Assembly: GCF_004342175.1 (NCBI RefSeq)
Contig: NZ_SMAO01000001.1
Coordinates: forward strand, 186,001 to 250,000
Source of the DNA: Thiobaca trueperi
GTDB taxonomy: Bacteria > Pseudomonadota > Gammaproteobacteria > Chromatiales > Chromatiaceae
Direction of reading: 5' to 3'
DNA: 64,000 nt
Both the position numbers and the translations under genes were made by a program. The stretch's first letter is position 1. Each line of letters begins with the position of its first letter. Under the pieces are notes generated by a model. That model saw only the letters and a list, made by a program, of their open reading frames with translations. It had not been told where the DNA came from and did no database searches. This document shows, piece after piece, positions 34,271-43,712 of this stretch.

Positions 34271-35083
34271 GTGGATACCATCCAGATCCTTTTACTCGCC
34301 TTCGTTCAGGGCATTACCGAATTTCTACCAATCTCCAGTTCCGGGCATCTGGTGCTCACACCACTGCTGTTCGGCTATGAGTTGCAGAGCCTGGCCTTCG
34401 ATGTGTCCCTGCATCTCGGCACGCTTGCCGCCGTGATGCTCTATTTCCGACGCGAGATCGCGCGCATGACGCTCGCCGTGCTGGACTCGCTGCGCACCCG
34501 TCGCATCGCGAACCAGGACGCCCGGCTCGGCTGGATGATCATTGTCGCCACCCTGCCGGTACTGGTGCTGGGTCTGCCGCTGAAGACAGTATTGGATGCT
34601 CTGCGTGAGGACGGCACGCTGCTCGCCCTGACCATCGCCAGCACCAGTATCGGCTTTGGTCTGCTGCTCTGGTGGGCGGACTGGCGCGGCAGGCGCAGGC
34701 GGGATGAATACAGTCTCGACTGGAAGGACGCCCTCATCGTCGGCGGACTCCAGGCCATCGCCATCATCCCCGGCATCTCGCGCTCCGGGGTCACCATCAC
34801 CGCCGGTCTGCTGCTGGGCCTGACCCGCCGCGCCGCTTCGCGCTTTTCCTTTCTGCTGGCGATTCCGACCATCCTCATGGCCGGCGGACTGGAGACCCTG
34901 GATCTGTTGCAGGACGCGGCCCCGGTCGATTGGACCGCGCTGCTGCTGGGCGCACAGTTTTCATTCCTGGTCGCCTATCTCACGATCCACTTCTTTCTGC
35001 GATTCATCGAACGCATCAGCATGCTGCCGTTCGTGCTCTATCGCTTTCTGCTGGGCGGGATGATTCTGTTCCTGGTCTGGTAG
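34271..35083 (+). CDS. uppP: Undecaprenyl-diphosphate phosphatase UppP (BacA)
   Basis: 270 aa, from GTG 34271 with AGGAG upstream. Polytopic membrane enzyme that recycles the undecaprenyl carrier for cell-wall synthesis. Both signature motifs are seen: FVQGITEFLPISSSGHLVL near the N-terminus (E and SxSGH) and IIPGISRSGVTITAGLLLGL in the second half (PGxSRSG with catalytic Ser/Arg). About eight hydrophobic segments. The gene stands alone after a terminator. Confidence 0.97.
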   Translation: MDTIQILLLAFVQGITEFLPISSSGHLVLTPLLFGYELQSLAFDVSLHLGTLAAVMLYFRREIARMTLAVLDSLRTRRIANQDARLGWMIIVATLPVLVLGLPLKTVLDALREDGTLLALTIASTSIGFGLLLWWADWRGRRRRDEYSLDWKDALIVGGLQAIAIIPGISRSGVTITAGLLLGLTRRAASRFSFLLAIPTILMAGGLETLDLLQDAAPVDWTALLLGAQFSFLVAYLTIHFFLRFIERISMLPFVLYRFLLGGMILFLVW

Positions 35084-35148
35084 CGCGGACTGCCGGCCGG
35101 ATTTCTCGGATGACCCGCAATCGGAGGACCACCCCGATTGCGGTCAAC

Positions 35149-36465
35149 TCAACCCGACAGGCTCTCCATCCGAATCCGCGTCACCGGTCCCTGCACCGAC
35201 TCCAGCGCCTCGATGCGGGCGATGGCCTCGTTCATCCGGCCCTCGATCACGCGATGGGTGAGCATGACCAGATGGACATGGGTCTCGCCCTCAGCCGGCT
35301 CCTTCTGCTTGATGGCCTCGATGCTGATGCCCTGTTCGCCCAGAATGCTGGCGATACGCGCCATGACGCCCGGCTGATCGAGTGCGGACAGACGCAGATA
35401 GTAGGCGGTCTCGACCGCCTCCATCGGCATGATCGGGGTGTCGGCCAGCTCATCCGGCTGAAAGGCGAGATGCGGCACGCGGTTGTTGGGATCCGTGGTC
35501 AGGGTCCGCGCCACATCCACCAGATCGGCGACCACCGCCGAAGCGGTCGGCAGTGCGCCAGCGCCCGCGCCATAGTAAAGCGTCGGTCCCACCGCATCGC
35601 CCTTGACCAGCACCGCGTTCATCACCCCATCGACATTGGCGAGCAGACGCCGCTCTGGGATCAGGGTCGGATGCACCCGCATCTCGATCCCGCCCGGCGA
35701 GCGCCGCGCGATGCCCAGATGCTTGATGCGATAACCCAGCTCGGCGGCATAGGCGACATCCAGCGCGCCGATCCGCGAGATGCCCTCGGTGAAGCAGCGC
35801 TCGAATTGCAGCGGGACACCAAAGGCGAGCGAGCCGAGAATGGTGAGCTTGTGCGCGGCATCGATGCCTTCGACATCGAAGGTTGGATCCGCCTCGGCAT
35901 ACCCGAGCGCCTGCGCCTCCGCCAGCACATCGGCAAAATCGCGCCCCTTGTCGCGCATCTCGGTCAGAATGAAATTGCCGGTGCCGTTGATGATGCCGGC
36001 GATCCATTCGATATGGTTGGCGGCGAGTCCCTCGCGCAGCGATTTGATGATGGGAATGCCGCCGGCAACCGCCGCCTCGAAGCACACCATCACGCCCCGC
36101 TCGCGGGCGGCAGCGAAGATCTCATTGCCGTGACGGGCGATCAGCGCCTTGTTGGCCGTCACCACATGCTTGCCGTTGGCGATGGCTTTCAGGACCAGTT
36201 CGCGCGCGGGCGAATAGCCGCCGATCAGCTCGACGACGATCTCGATCTCGGGGTCGTCCACCACGGCAAAGGCGTCGTCACCGATCTGGCCGATCTGTTC
36301 CAGCCCCTGAATCGTCTCGGGCCGGTAGTCGCGCGCCGCCGCGCGGGCGATCTCAATGCCGCGCCCGGCGCGCCGCGCGATCTCCTGTGCATTGCCTGTC
36401 AGCACCGTGACCGTCCCGCCGCCCACCGTCCCCAAGCCCAACAATCCGACCTTCACCGGTTTCAT
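35149..36465 (-). CDS. hom: Homoserine dehydrogenase
   Basis: 438 aa from ATG 36465 (purine-rich GAGAGGAAAGG upstream; the frame is open to 36555). Reduces aspartate semialdehyde to homoserine for Met/Thr synthesis. N-terminal Rossmann fold VKVGLLGLGTVGGGTVTVL, catalytic region NGKHVVTANKALIARHG, NGTGNFILTEM, ADPTFDVEGIDAAHKLTILG (catalytic Lys), and a C-terminal regulatory ACT domain from about residue 350 (YYLRLSALDQPGVMARIASI). Monofunctional, not fused to aspartokinase. Confidence 0.96.
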   Translation of the reverse strand: MKPVKVGLLGLGTVGGGTVTVLTGNAQEIARRAGRGIEIARAAARDYRPETIQGLEQIGQIGDDAFAVVDDPEIEIVVELIGGYSPARELVLKAIANGKHVVTANKALIARHGNEIFAAARERGVMVCFEAAVAGGIPIIKSLREGLAANHIEWIAGIINGTGNFILTEMRDKGRDFADVLAEAQALGYAEADPTFDVEGIDAAHKLTILGSLAFGVPLQFERCFTEGISRIGALDVAYAAELGYRIKHLGIARRSPGGIEMRVHPTLIPERRLLANVDGVMNAVLVKGDAVGPTLYYGAGAGALPTASAVVADLVDVARTLTTDPNNRVPHLAFQPDELADTPIMPMEAVETAYYLRLSALDQPGVMARIASILGEQGISIEAIKQKEPAEGETHVHLVMLTHRVIEGRMNEAIARIEALESVQGPVTRIRMESLSG

Positions 36466-36693
36466 GCCTTTCCTCTCGATGACAGAAGGCGCGCCGTCGG
36501 CTGCATGTTCAGCTTCGCGAGCACCTGAATAAACACATAATGTAACCCGCGCCACTGCAATTCAGGATCCTTGACGCCAGCCGGGTCGATTCCCGGCCAG
36601 AAACAGCGTATCCCGCAGCGGGCGCGGTGCAGCCGGGCATTGTCTTGTATTTTCGACTGTCTGTCTGCCTGTCCGAACACTGGGGAATCCGGA

Positions 36694-37272
36694 TCAAATC
36701 AGATCGGCAGCCAGTGCGTCGCGCACCTCGGGCGCAACCTCAACACGCTCGCCACAGGCGGGATGATCGATGCCGCAGGTGAGCGCGCCGCCCGTTTTCA
36801 CAGCGGCGATCATGGCTGCCGTCAGCTCGAAGCGCAGAAAATGCACGGCAGAGGTCTTGTTCGCGTCTGTGCGCGGCAGATCCTCATCGGCAACCCCGTA
36901 GACCCGCTCACCGCCAGCGATCTGCACCCAGACCCGGTTCTCGATCCCGCGCAGGCGTGCGAGCGCGACCCGGCGCTCGGTCGCGTCTGCATATTCGATC
37001 ATGAAGGTCGCCTTCCAGTTGGTGCCGTCCGGGATCAGCGGGTTATAGGCGTCCAGTTCATCCTGGATGCCGGCTGCCTCGAAGATCCGCTCGGCCCGCA
37101 GCATCTCCTGAATCTGGTACTGCATGGTCAGACGATCCTCGAAAAAGAGTCTGGCGTGCACGCCGAGGGCGATCTGGCGCCGCCGTTTGTGGGCCATGAT
37201 CCGGGCACGGAAATCGCTGCGGATTTCGGCATAGTGTTCGAGACTGTAGAGGTCAGCGCGGGTCAGGTGCAT
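36694..37272 (-). CDS. DUF3501 family protein
   Basis: 192 aa from ATG 37272. Matches the DUF3501 family along the whole length: LTRADLYSLEHYAEIRSDFR, ARIMAHKRRRQIALG, RLTMQYQIQEMLRAERIFEA, ELDAYNPLIPDGTNWKATFM, and SAVHFLRFEL near the C-terminus. Members often lie beside rubrerythrin or Fe-S oxidoreductase genes, but here the neighbours are hom and an IS remnant. Soluble. Function unknown. Confidence 0.82.
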   Translation of the reverse strand: MHLTRADLYSLEHYAEIRSDFRARIMAHKRRRQIALGVHARLFFEDRLTMQYQIQEMLRAERIFEAAGIQDELDAYNPLIPDGTNWKATFMIEYADATERRVALARLRGIENRVWVQIAGGERVYGVADEDLPRTDANKTSAVHFLRFELTAAMIAAVKTGGALTCGIDHPACGERVEVAPEVRDALAADLI

Positions 37273-37402
37273 GCTCAGCTCCGATGCGTCACAAATGCTC
37301 AATGATCGAGATGGCGAAGGTTCGTTTCGGGATTTCAGGGGATGACAGCAACCCGATCCGACGCCAGTGCAGCCGTGCAGATGTTCCGAGACCATCTCTG
37401 AT

Positions 37403-37452
37403 CGTTGTCGTTGTCGCAATCGAAAATCCACAAATCGACGACAACGACAACG
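37403..37452. repeat. 14-bp perfect inverted repeat of CGTTGT units
   Basis: CGTTGTCGTTGTCG (37403-37416) pairs with CGACAACGACAACG (37439-37452), 22-nt loop. Upstream of the DUF3501 gene and downstream of nothing else; a dispersed hairpin element or regulatory structure. Confidence 0.6.
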
Positions 37453-37525
37453 AACAGCCTCGGGATTTCCAAGGCGCTGTACTGCACTAGTAGTCAGTCA
37501 CGCTGAATGAGAGATATTTTAGGCC

Positions 37526-37788
37526 CGTCAACAGACGCGGGCGCGGATTCTGCTGGAGGCCGCTGCGGGCTGCCCGGATGCGGCGATCATGGAGGCGTTG
37601 GGGGTCTCGGCCACGCTGGTTGGCCATACCCGGCAACGCTGTGTTGAGGGGTGATTCGCGTGGTCCTTGACAACCTCAACACCCACACGAAGGCCTCGCT
37701 CTATGACGCCTTCCCATCGGACGAGACGCGCACCATCGCCCGCAGGCTGGAGTTCCACTACACCCCCAGGCATAGGGTTTCGGTATAG
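37526..37788 (+). pseudogene. IS630-family transposase remnant
   Basis: Two fragments: RQQTRARILLEAAAGCPDAA continuing to a TGA at 37652 (the HTH domain with LGVSATLVGHTRQRC), and VVLDNLNTHTKASLYDAFP from 37660, ending in RLEFHYTPRHR (DDE C-terminal part with the catalytic Asp in VLDNLNTH). The middle, including the first catalytic Asp, is deleted. Non-functional. No clear terminal inverted repeats remain. Confidence 0.88.
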
Positions 37789-37907
37789 GCCGGCGTGTCA
37801 AGGATGAAGGTTGTCATGCATCGCGTCCGGTTGATGGCTGCATCCCTGCTGCCAGTTCAGGCGATTGGATCGGCGGCAGCAGATCCTCGTCGGGTAAATG
37901 TCCGGAT

Positions 37908-38855
37908 CTACTCAGCGCCGGTTTGCTGAGGAGCGGATCGCCTGTCGAGCGGGTAGCGAACCATGCACAGGATTCGTGATCGTCTGTTGCCAACGGACAG
38001 CTCCTGGAGATCAATGGTGTCGGTTGAAGTCATCGAATTCTCGCGGACACTGGAGATCTTGATACCCATCTTATCAATGGTGAGCTGTTCGCGATTCAGA
38101 CTCAGCAATTGCTTTGGCGACGCCATTAACTGTTGCAGCACACTTAAATAAACCTTCGGATTGTCAATATTTTGTTCCGGATCGAGCGCATCCTGGCGGG
38201 ATTTTTCATCCGTTCGTTCATGACGAATGCGGGTGGTTTCCAGACGGAGATGGATCACGACACTGTCGAACAGAATTGTTTTCAGCGCCGAGCGCAGGTC
38301 TGTCTCATTGGTCTTGATGTCGATGATTTCATGACCGACAAAACAGACGACAATCTGTGGCACGCCACTGACCAGCATCTCGCCCCACATGGCAGTGCCG
38401 AGAACCTGCTTTTCCGTTTTGAACAAATGGATCAGCGCATGGACCTCGTTGCAGATTTCGATTTGATGCTCAAGAAAATTCTCCAGGATCCGCTGCTCGT
38501 GAAAGAGCTTCTCGATGAGGCGTTCATCCTGAAAGAGTGAGTGCACCGTCGGGTCCATGACGAGTGTCTGTCTGGTCAGCAGAAGAGGCGGCGGCAGCTC
38601 CGCGACCATGTCTTCGATGTAGCGTAACAACGCTCTGGTGCTCTGACGCAGTTGCTCCTGATAATGACTGATCGCCCGCAAGCGTCCATCGGTTCCAGTG
38701 ACCAGTATCTCGACGGCATGATTCAACAACCCCGTTTCCTGCCGTTCGCGCATCCTTTTCTGCTGTCGGCGATCAATGAGCTGCTGAAGATGATCCCATT
38801 GATCCTGAAAGAATCCTCTCAGTGACTCGGCTTCGATGACACGTTGATTCAGCAT
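37908..38855 (-). CDS. Conserved-looking helical protein of unknown function
   Basis: 315 aa from ATG 38855; the frame is open to 38984 but that overlaps the diguanylate cyclase gene. Predicted mostly helical with charged repeats (QQLIDRRQQKRMRERQE, ERLIEKLFHEQRILENFL), a hydrophobic beta-like patch (GVPQIVVCFVGHEIIDI) and no membrane segment. 46 bp downstream of the diguanylate cyclase gene and codirectional, so a role in the same signalling unit is likely. I do not recognise the family. Confidence 0.72.
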   Translation of the reverse strand: MLNQRVIEAESLRGFFQDQWDHLQQLIDRRQQKRMRERQETGLLNHAVEILVTGTDGRLRAISHYQEQLRQSTRALLRYIEDMVAELPPPLLLTRQTLVMDPTVHSLFQDERLIEKLFHEQRILENFLEHQIEICNEVHALIHLFKTEKQVLGTAMWGEMLVSGVPQIVVCFVGHEIIDIKTNETDLRSALKTILFDSVVIHLRLETTRIRHERTDEKSRQDALDPEQNIDNPKVYLSVLQQLMASPKQLLSLNREQLTIDKMGIKISSVRENSMTSTDTIDLQELSVGNRRSRILCMVRYPLDRRSAPQQTGAE

Positions 38856-38901
38856 CGATAGAACCCCGCAATCGTTCGCCGTCGATGGAATTCGCCATCC
38901 G

Positions 38902-40584
38902 TCAGGGCGTTGTCCTGCCTGTGGGCGGATCGGCAATTTTGCAGCAATTGCGTCCTCCCTGTTTGGCGGCATACAAGGCCGCATCCGCCCGGCGATAAAG
39001 ACTCTCGGTAGTGTCGCCAGTGAGGCATTCGGCCAGACCGCAGGACATGGTGACCGGCACCTGCTGACCGCGATACATGAATTGTGCGGTCGCGATCAGT
39101 TGGCGGAGTTTTTCGGTCACCTCGAACGCGGCCTGAATGCCGGTCTCGGGAAGCAGCAGCATGAATTCCTCACCGCCGAAACGGGCGACGAAATCGCTTT
39201 TGCGCGTCTGCTTGCTGAGCAGCTTGCCGAGAATCTTGAGCACGTTATCGCCGGCATTATGACCGTATGAATCATTGATGCGCTTGAAATGATCGACATC
39301 CCAGATACTCAGCACCAGTGGGTGTCCATAGCGCGCCCAGCGTTCGTATTCCAGTGCAATCCGCTCCTCGTAGGCGAGACGATTGTGGAGTCCGGTCAAG
39401 GTGTCATGCAGGGCGCGGTCACGCTCCTGGATCAGTCGCGTGCGCAGGGCGGAACTTTCCTCCTGCACCTGGCTGAGCGAATCTTTCAGACGCTGGATCT
39501 CCAGTTCGGTTCGTTTGATCCGGCTCTGTTCCAGTTGCTTGCGCGCATCCATGTGCATCTGAATATTGCTGAGGTGCGACTGAATCGAGTGTTTGATCTG
39601 ATCGATATTTTCGGCCTCGCTCACCGATTTGCGGATCCCGGCAACCTCGGCGGAGAGACTGGCGTCAATGGCGTCGCCCTGACTGGTGGTTTCGCCATGG
39701 GTGCTGACCGTCTCCTTGAGCGATTGGTCGAGTTCCTGAAGACGCCCGGTGAGTTGCGACAGAAAGGACTCGATGTCCTTTTTCTCCCGCTCGACGTGCT
39801 GCCGCGCCCTGGCCATGAGTTCGGCGATGTCTTCCACGATCTGTCTGGCCAGCGTCGTCGAAGGCGGATCACACAGCCGGGCGGCGATCCGGTCGAAGTT
39901 TGCGGACAATTCCGCCGGCAGATCCAGACGATGAATCAGATCGAACAGCACCTGGTTGAAGGCGGGCAGTGTTTCGGCATCAGCGGCAGGCAGGGTCTGC
40001 ACCGTCAATGCCGACGCATCGGCTGACGCGGTCTCACTCAGATCACCGTTGGCGTCATCAGTCTGTTTGCGTCCAAAAAGACGACCGAGGAGTCCGTCCC
40101 TGCTCTCCGGCTGCGGCGCGTCCAGCCAGGCGATAACCTGGGTCACGTAGTCCGCATAGGCATCCAGCGCCGGTTTGAGGTCGTGTGCATCAAGCGCTTG
40201 GCGCAACTGCTTCTGCAACGCCCGCGTCTCCCGCCTCAGCCCGTCCGGAACTTTGATTTTATTGATATTTTCTTCGATTCGCGACAGTTGTTGCTTGATG
40301 ATATCGGTGTGATCACGCTGCTGGTCGAGACGCAGGATGGAGCTGGAGATCTCCTCCATCTGCTTGCCGATCTGACTCACGGTGGCGTTCTTGCGGATGG
40401 CGGTGCGCAGCGATTCCATCTGCTCGGTCAGACGCTTGTCGGACGTATCCGCCGCCAGAGTGAGCCGCGAAAGCGCCTGACGCAGGATGGATTCAACTTC
40501 TTGCCACGCCTTTTCCTTGCCCTCGATCTCTTCGAGACTGGCAAAATATTTGTCTTTCCACTGATTGGACTCGGGCTGCGACAT
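38902..40584 (-). CDS. GGDEF diguanylate cyclase with long helical N-terminus
   Basis: 560 aa from ATG 40584. Synthesises cyclic di-GMP. Residues about 1-390 are helical and coiled-coil rich with no membrane span, so it is probably a cytoplasmic signal-transmission region (IGKQMEEISSSILRLDQQ; LEIQRLKDSLSQVQEE). The GGDEF domain begins at DTLTGLHNRLAYEER; active site FVARFGGEEFMLLLPETG with the inhibitory I-site RKSD five residues upstream, so product inhibition is expected. All catalytic residues are present. Operon with the unknown gene downstream. Confidence 0.93.
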   Translation of the reverse strand: MSQPESNQWKDKYFASLEEIEGKEKAWQEVESILRQALSRLTLAADTSDKRLTEQMESLRTAIRKNATVSQIGKQMEEISSSILRLDQQRDHTDIIKQQLSRIEENINKIKVPDGLRRETRALQKQLRQALDAHDLKPALDAYADYVTQVIAWLDAPQPESRDGLLGRLFGRKQTDDANGDLSETASADASALTVQTLPAADAETLPAFNQVLFDLIHRLDLPAELSANFDRIAARLCDPPSTTLARQIVEDIAELMARARQHVEREKKDIESFLSQLTGRLQELDQSLKETVSTHGETTSQGDAIDASLSAEVAGIRKSVSEAENIDQIKHSIQSHLSNIQMHMDARKQLEQSRIKRTELEIQRLKDSLSQVQEESSALRTRLIQERDRALHDTLTGLHNRLAYEERIALEYERWARYGHPLVLSIWDVDHFKRINDSYGHNAGDNVLKILGKLLSKQTRKSDFVARFGGEEFMLLLPETGIQAAFEVTEKLRQLIATAQFMYRGQQVPVTMSCGLAECLTGDTTESLYRRADAALYAAKQGGRNCCKIADPPTGRTTP

Positions 40585-40685
40585 CAGGCTGAATTCGGTT
40601 GACCGCACAAGGCGCGAAGTTTAGCGCCGAGTGCGGTCTGGTAGCCAAAGAGTTTCGATGTCTTGATTGACACTTGAATAAGGGT

Positions 40686-42113
40686 CTATGCAATTGGCGT
40701 CGCCGCACCCTGCACCGCTGCGTCGGGCGGACTGAACCAGTTCAGTTTGTCGCGCAGCCGCACCACCTCGCCCACGATGACCAGGGTCGGCGGTTGCGGC
40801 GGATCGGTCGCCACGATCTCCAGAATGCTCGACAGCGTGCCGCTGTAGACCCGTTGCAGGGGGGTCGTGCCCTGTTGAATCAGGGCGATCGGCATCTCGG
40901 GCGCCACGCCATGCGCCATCAGGCGTTCGACGATGACCGGCAGCCCCGCCAATCCCATATAAAAGACGACCGTTTGATGTGGCTGGGCGAGCGCCGGCCA
41001 GTTGAGATCGATGGTGCCGTCTTTGAGATGTCCGGTGACGAAGGTGACTGACTGCGCGTAATCGCGATGGGTCAGGGGGATACCGGCATAGGCGGCGCAG
41101 CCGGACGCGGCGGTGATGCCGGGAATGACCTGAAAAGGGATGCCCTCGGCGGCCAGGGTGTCGATCTCCTCGCCGCCACGACCGAAGATGAAGGGATCTC
41201 CCCCCTTGAGTCGCAGCACCCGACGCCCGTCACGCGCCAGATCGGCCAGCAGGCGGTTGATATCTTCCTGACGCATGGCGTGATGATTGCGCTCTTTGCC
41301 CACATAAATGCGGCGGGCGTCGCGGCGCGTCAGATTGAGGATCGGATCGGCAACCAGCCGGTCATAGACCACGACATCCGCCTGCTGCATGAGTCGCAGG
41401 GCGCGGAAGGTCAGCAGATCAGGATCGCCCGGCCCGGCGCCGACCAGATAGACCTCCCCCATCTCCCGCACCTGCGCAGCGGGCGCCAGCTCCTGTTCTA
41501 TGATGGCCTCGGCCTCGGCGAACTGGCCGGCAAAGATGCGCTCGGCAACCGCGCCCTGCAACACGCGATCCCAGAAACGGCGGCGGTCGGGCTGTTCGGT
41601 GAAGCGGGTTTTGACGCGCGCGCGATAGCGTCCGGCCAGTTCGGCGAGTCGCCCGTAGCCGGCGGGAATCAGGGCTTCGAGCCGGGTGCGCAGCAGTCGC
41701 GCCAGCACCGGCGAGGCTTTGCCGCTGGAGACGGCGATGGTGACCGGCGAGCGGTCGATGATGGACGGCAGGAGAAAGGTGCAGGCGTCGGGGTCATCGA
41801 CCACGTTGACCGGAATGTCCGCCGCGCCAGCCAGACGGGCGATCTGACGGTTGACCGCCGGATCGTCGGTTGCGGCGACGATCAGCCGGTTGCCTGGGAT
41901 GTCGCCCGCATCGAAAGACCGCGCAAGATAGCGGAAGCGGCCCGCCTCGGCCTGATGGACGAGGGTTTCGCAGAGGCCGGGTGCAATGAGCGTGATCGCC
42001 GCCCCGGCGCGCAGCAGGCTGCCGGCCTTGCGGGCGGCGGTGACGCCGCCGCCGACGATGAGACAGGGCTTGCCCTGCATGTCGAGAAAGATCGGAAGGA
42101 GTTCGATGGACAT
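40686..42113 (-). CDS. cysG: Sirohaem synthase CysG (trifunctional)
   Basis: 475 aa from ATG 42113. N-terminal precorrin-2 dehydrogenase/ferrochelatase: [61 protein letters not shown]-terminal uroporphyrinogen-III methyltransferase from about residue 220: [66 protein letters not shown]. Makes sirohaem for sulfite reductases; in sulfur oxidisers this also serves reverse DsrAB. Divergent from the sulfur-transfer cluster rhd-tusA-dsrE2. Confidence 0.97.
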   Translation of the reverse strand: MSIELLPIFLDMQGKPCLIVGGGVTAARKAGSLLRAGAAITLIAPGLCETLVHQAEAGRFRYLARSFDAGDIPGNRLIVAATDDPAVNRQIARLAGAADIPVNVVDDPDACTFLLPSIIDRSPVTIAVSSGKASPVLARLLRTRLEALIPAGYGRLAELAGRYRARVKTRFTEQPDRRRFWDRVLQGAVAERIFAGQFAEAEAIIEQELAPAAQVREMGEVYLVGAGPGDPDLLTFRALRLMQQADVVVYDRLVADPILNLTRRDARRIYVGKERNHHAMRQEDINRLLADLARDGRRVLRLKGGDPFIFGRGGEEIDTLAAEGIPFQVIPGITAASGCAAYAGIPLTHRDYAQSVTFVTGHLKDGTIDLNWPALAQPHQTVVFYMGLAGLPVIVERLMAHGVAPEMPIALIQQGTTPLQRVYSGTLSSILEIVATDPPQPPTLVIVGEVVRLRDKLNWFSPPDAAVQGAATPIA

Positions 42114-42144
42114 ATCAGCGATGATGACCCGACAGATCGTTGAG

Positions 42145-42171
42145 TTGAATTTCAATAACCATTAATATACT
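42145..42171 (+). promoter_or_regulatory. Promoter of the rhd-tusA-dsrE2 cluster
   Basis: TTGAAT (42145-42150), 15-bp spacer, TATACT (42166-42171). The predicted transcript start near 42178 coincides with an upstream ATG, which supports ATG 42202 as the real rhd start. Confidence 0.5.
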
Positions 42172-42201
42172 TAAATTATGAATTTATGGCTGGAACGAAA
42201 C

Positions 42202-42525
42202 ATGGTCAATGACATCGATTCCGCGTCACTGCACCAGCGTCTCACGAATGGGGAGGAGATGCTGGTGGTGGACATTCGCACGCCCGCCGAAAGCGCGCAG
42301 GGCATGATTCCCGATACCTTGCCGATGCCCATGCATCTGATTCCGCTGCGTCTGAACGAACTGCCCCGGGATCGGGATCTGGTGCTCTACTGCCGCAGCG
42401 GCGCCCGTTCCCATCAAGCGTGCGCCTATATGATGCAACAGGGCTACCACCGTGTCTTGAATCTGCGTGGCGGCATGATCGCCTGGGCACGGCATGGCTA
42501 CCCGATCGTCGCCTCGGCAGGTTGA
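42202..42525 (+). CDS. rhd: Rhodanese-like sulfurtransferase Rhd
   Basis: 107 aa, single rhodanese domain: MLVVDIRTPAESAQGMIPD, LPRDRDLVLYCRSGARSHQA (active-site Cys in the six-residue loop CRSGAR) and LNLRGGMIAWARHGYPI. In Allochromatium vinosum the homologous protein mobilises persulfide sulfur and hands it to TusA. ATG 42202 has GGAA upstream; ATG 42178 sits at the predicted transcription start. First gene of rhd-tusA-dsrE2, 181 bp before tusA. Confidence 0.92.
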   Translation: MVNDIDSASLHQRLTNGEEMLVVDIRTPAESAQGMIPDTLPMPMHLIPLRLNELPRDRDLVLYCRSGARSHQACAYMMQQGYHRVLNLRGGMIAWARHGYPIVASAG

Positions 42526-42706
42526 AGGGGTTGTGGAATGCGGGCCGGTCTGCGAGCGATTGGCGATGATCGCGGGTATTTGATGACGCCTTGCCCGCAT
42601 CAAGGCGCATCTTCTGCCCGACTTGCCTTTTTGAGGGGTTTCACCTATAAACCTGAGCCTTTGTTTCTACTGATATTCTAAAATAGCCACAGACTGGAGG
42701 TATGCC

Positions 42707-42937
42707 ATGGCCGATTTTGACCAAGAACTCGACGCCAGCGGACTGAACTGCCCGCTGCCGATCCTGCGCGCCAAGAAGACCCTGAACGCCATGGCGGGCG
42801 GTCAATTGCTCCATGTGATCGCCACCGATCCCGGTTCGGTGCGTGACTTCGATGCCTTTGCCAAACAGACCGGCAATGAGCTGATCGAATCCAGAGAAGA
42901 TGGCGGCAAATTCCATTTCATGATCAGGAAATCCTGA
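42707..42937 (+). CDS. tusA: Sulfur carrier protein TusA
   Basis: 76 aa with the family signature ELDASGLNCPLPILRAKKTL (persulfide-bearing Cys in CPLP) and VIATDPGSVRDFDAFAKQTG. Strong GGAGG seven bases before the ATG. In purple sulfur bacteria TusA is the central cytoplasmic persulfide donor, passing sulfane sulfur to DsrEFH/DsrC for oxidation. Middle gene of the sulfur-transfer cluster. Confidence 0.96.
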   Translation: MADFDQELDASGLNCPLPILRAKKTLNAMAGGQLLHVIATDPGSVRDFDAFAKQTGNELIESREDGGKFHFMIRKS

Positions 42938-43019
42938 TCGCGGGACAGGCGGCTCCGCCGGTCCTCCCTGAATGACACCCACATAACTCGCGAGCCGAAC
43001 ACCCCGCGAGGAGGATCAG

Positions 43020-43499
43020 ATGGCGCAAAAAAAACTGGCGATCATCGCCACCAAGGGTTCGCTCGACTGGGCCTATCCCCCTTTCATCCTTGCCTCGACG
43101 GCCTCGGCGCTTGGCTACGAGACCCAGATTTTCTTCACCTTCTATGGTCTCCAGCTGCTCAAGAAGAAGCTGGCCCTTGAGGTCACACCGCTTGGCAACC
43201 CCGGCATGCCGATGCCGATGGGGATGGACAAATGGTTCCCGGTGCTGGGCATGACGCTGCCCGGCATGCAGGGCATGATGACCGCGATGATGAAGAAGAA
43301 AATGAAGGACAAAGGCGTCGCCAGCATCGAGACGCTGCGGGATCTCTGTCAGGAGGCCGAGGTCAGGCTGGTCGCCTGTCAGATGACGGTGGATCTCTTC
43401 GACATGAATCCGTCCGACTTCATCGACGGCGTGGAATATGCCGGTGCGGCGTCCTTCTTCGAGTTTGCCGGCGACAGCGACATCTGTCTCTATATTTAA
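43020..43499 (+). CDS. dsrE2: DsrE2 sulfurtransferase-like protein
   Basis: 159 aa with GAGGAGG-type ribosome site. DsrE/DsrF-like fold: KKLAIIATKGSLDWAYPPFI, YETQIFFTFYGLQLLKKKLA, a Met/Pro-rich hydrophobic stretch (GNPGMPMPMGMDKWFPVLGM, MQGMMTAMMKKKMK) that may form membrane-associated hairpins, and the conserved Cys in VRLVACQMTVDLFDM. DsrE2 accompanies Rhd and TusA in many sulfur-oxidising prokaryotes and is thought to take part in sulfur relay, possibly at the membrane. Confidence 0.94.
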   Translation: MAQKKLAIIATKGSLDWAYPPFILASTASALGYETQIFFTFYGLQLLKKKLALEVTPLGNPGMPMPMGMDKWFPVLGMTLPGMQGMMTAMMKKKMKDKGVASIETLRDLCQEAEVRLVACQMTVDLFDMNPSDFIDGVEYAGAASFFEFAGDSDICLYI

Positions 43500-43712
43500 C
43501 CCAAACTGCACCTTGCCGGATTAGTGCCCATCGGAGTTCGCCTGCGTTGTGACGGTATCGACGACGCAACGCGGGCGGAAAGCCCCGATGGACACATGCC
43601 TGTGCGATGATCCGCTGAAAATCTTGGCGTCGCGCGCCATCACCTCACATGCACGAGTCAGGGCGCGATCATCCAGAAACCAGACGCTGAGTCCGCGAAA
43701 TCCATCAGTCGT

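Noticed and set aside
36575-36605. A tRNA T-arm-like sequence (CCGGGTCGATTCCCGG)
   Set aside because: The loop is one base short, and no acceptor, D or anticodon arm can be built around it; at most a fragment of a tRNA gene.
43513-43712. Minus-strand open frame of about 58 codons between dsrE2 and the DUF971 gene
   Set aside because: It begins after a stop without a start codon or ribosome site and resembles no family; possibly decayed coding DNA, but not supportable.
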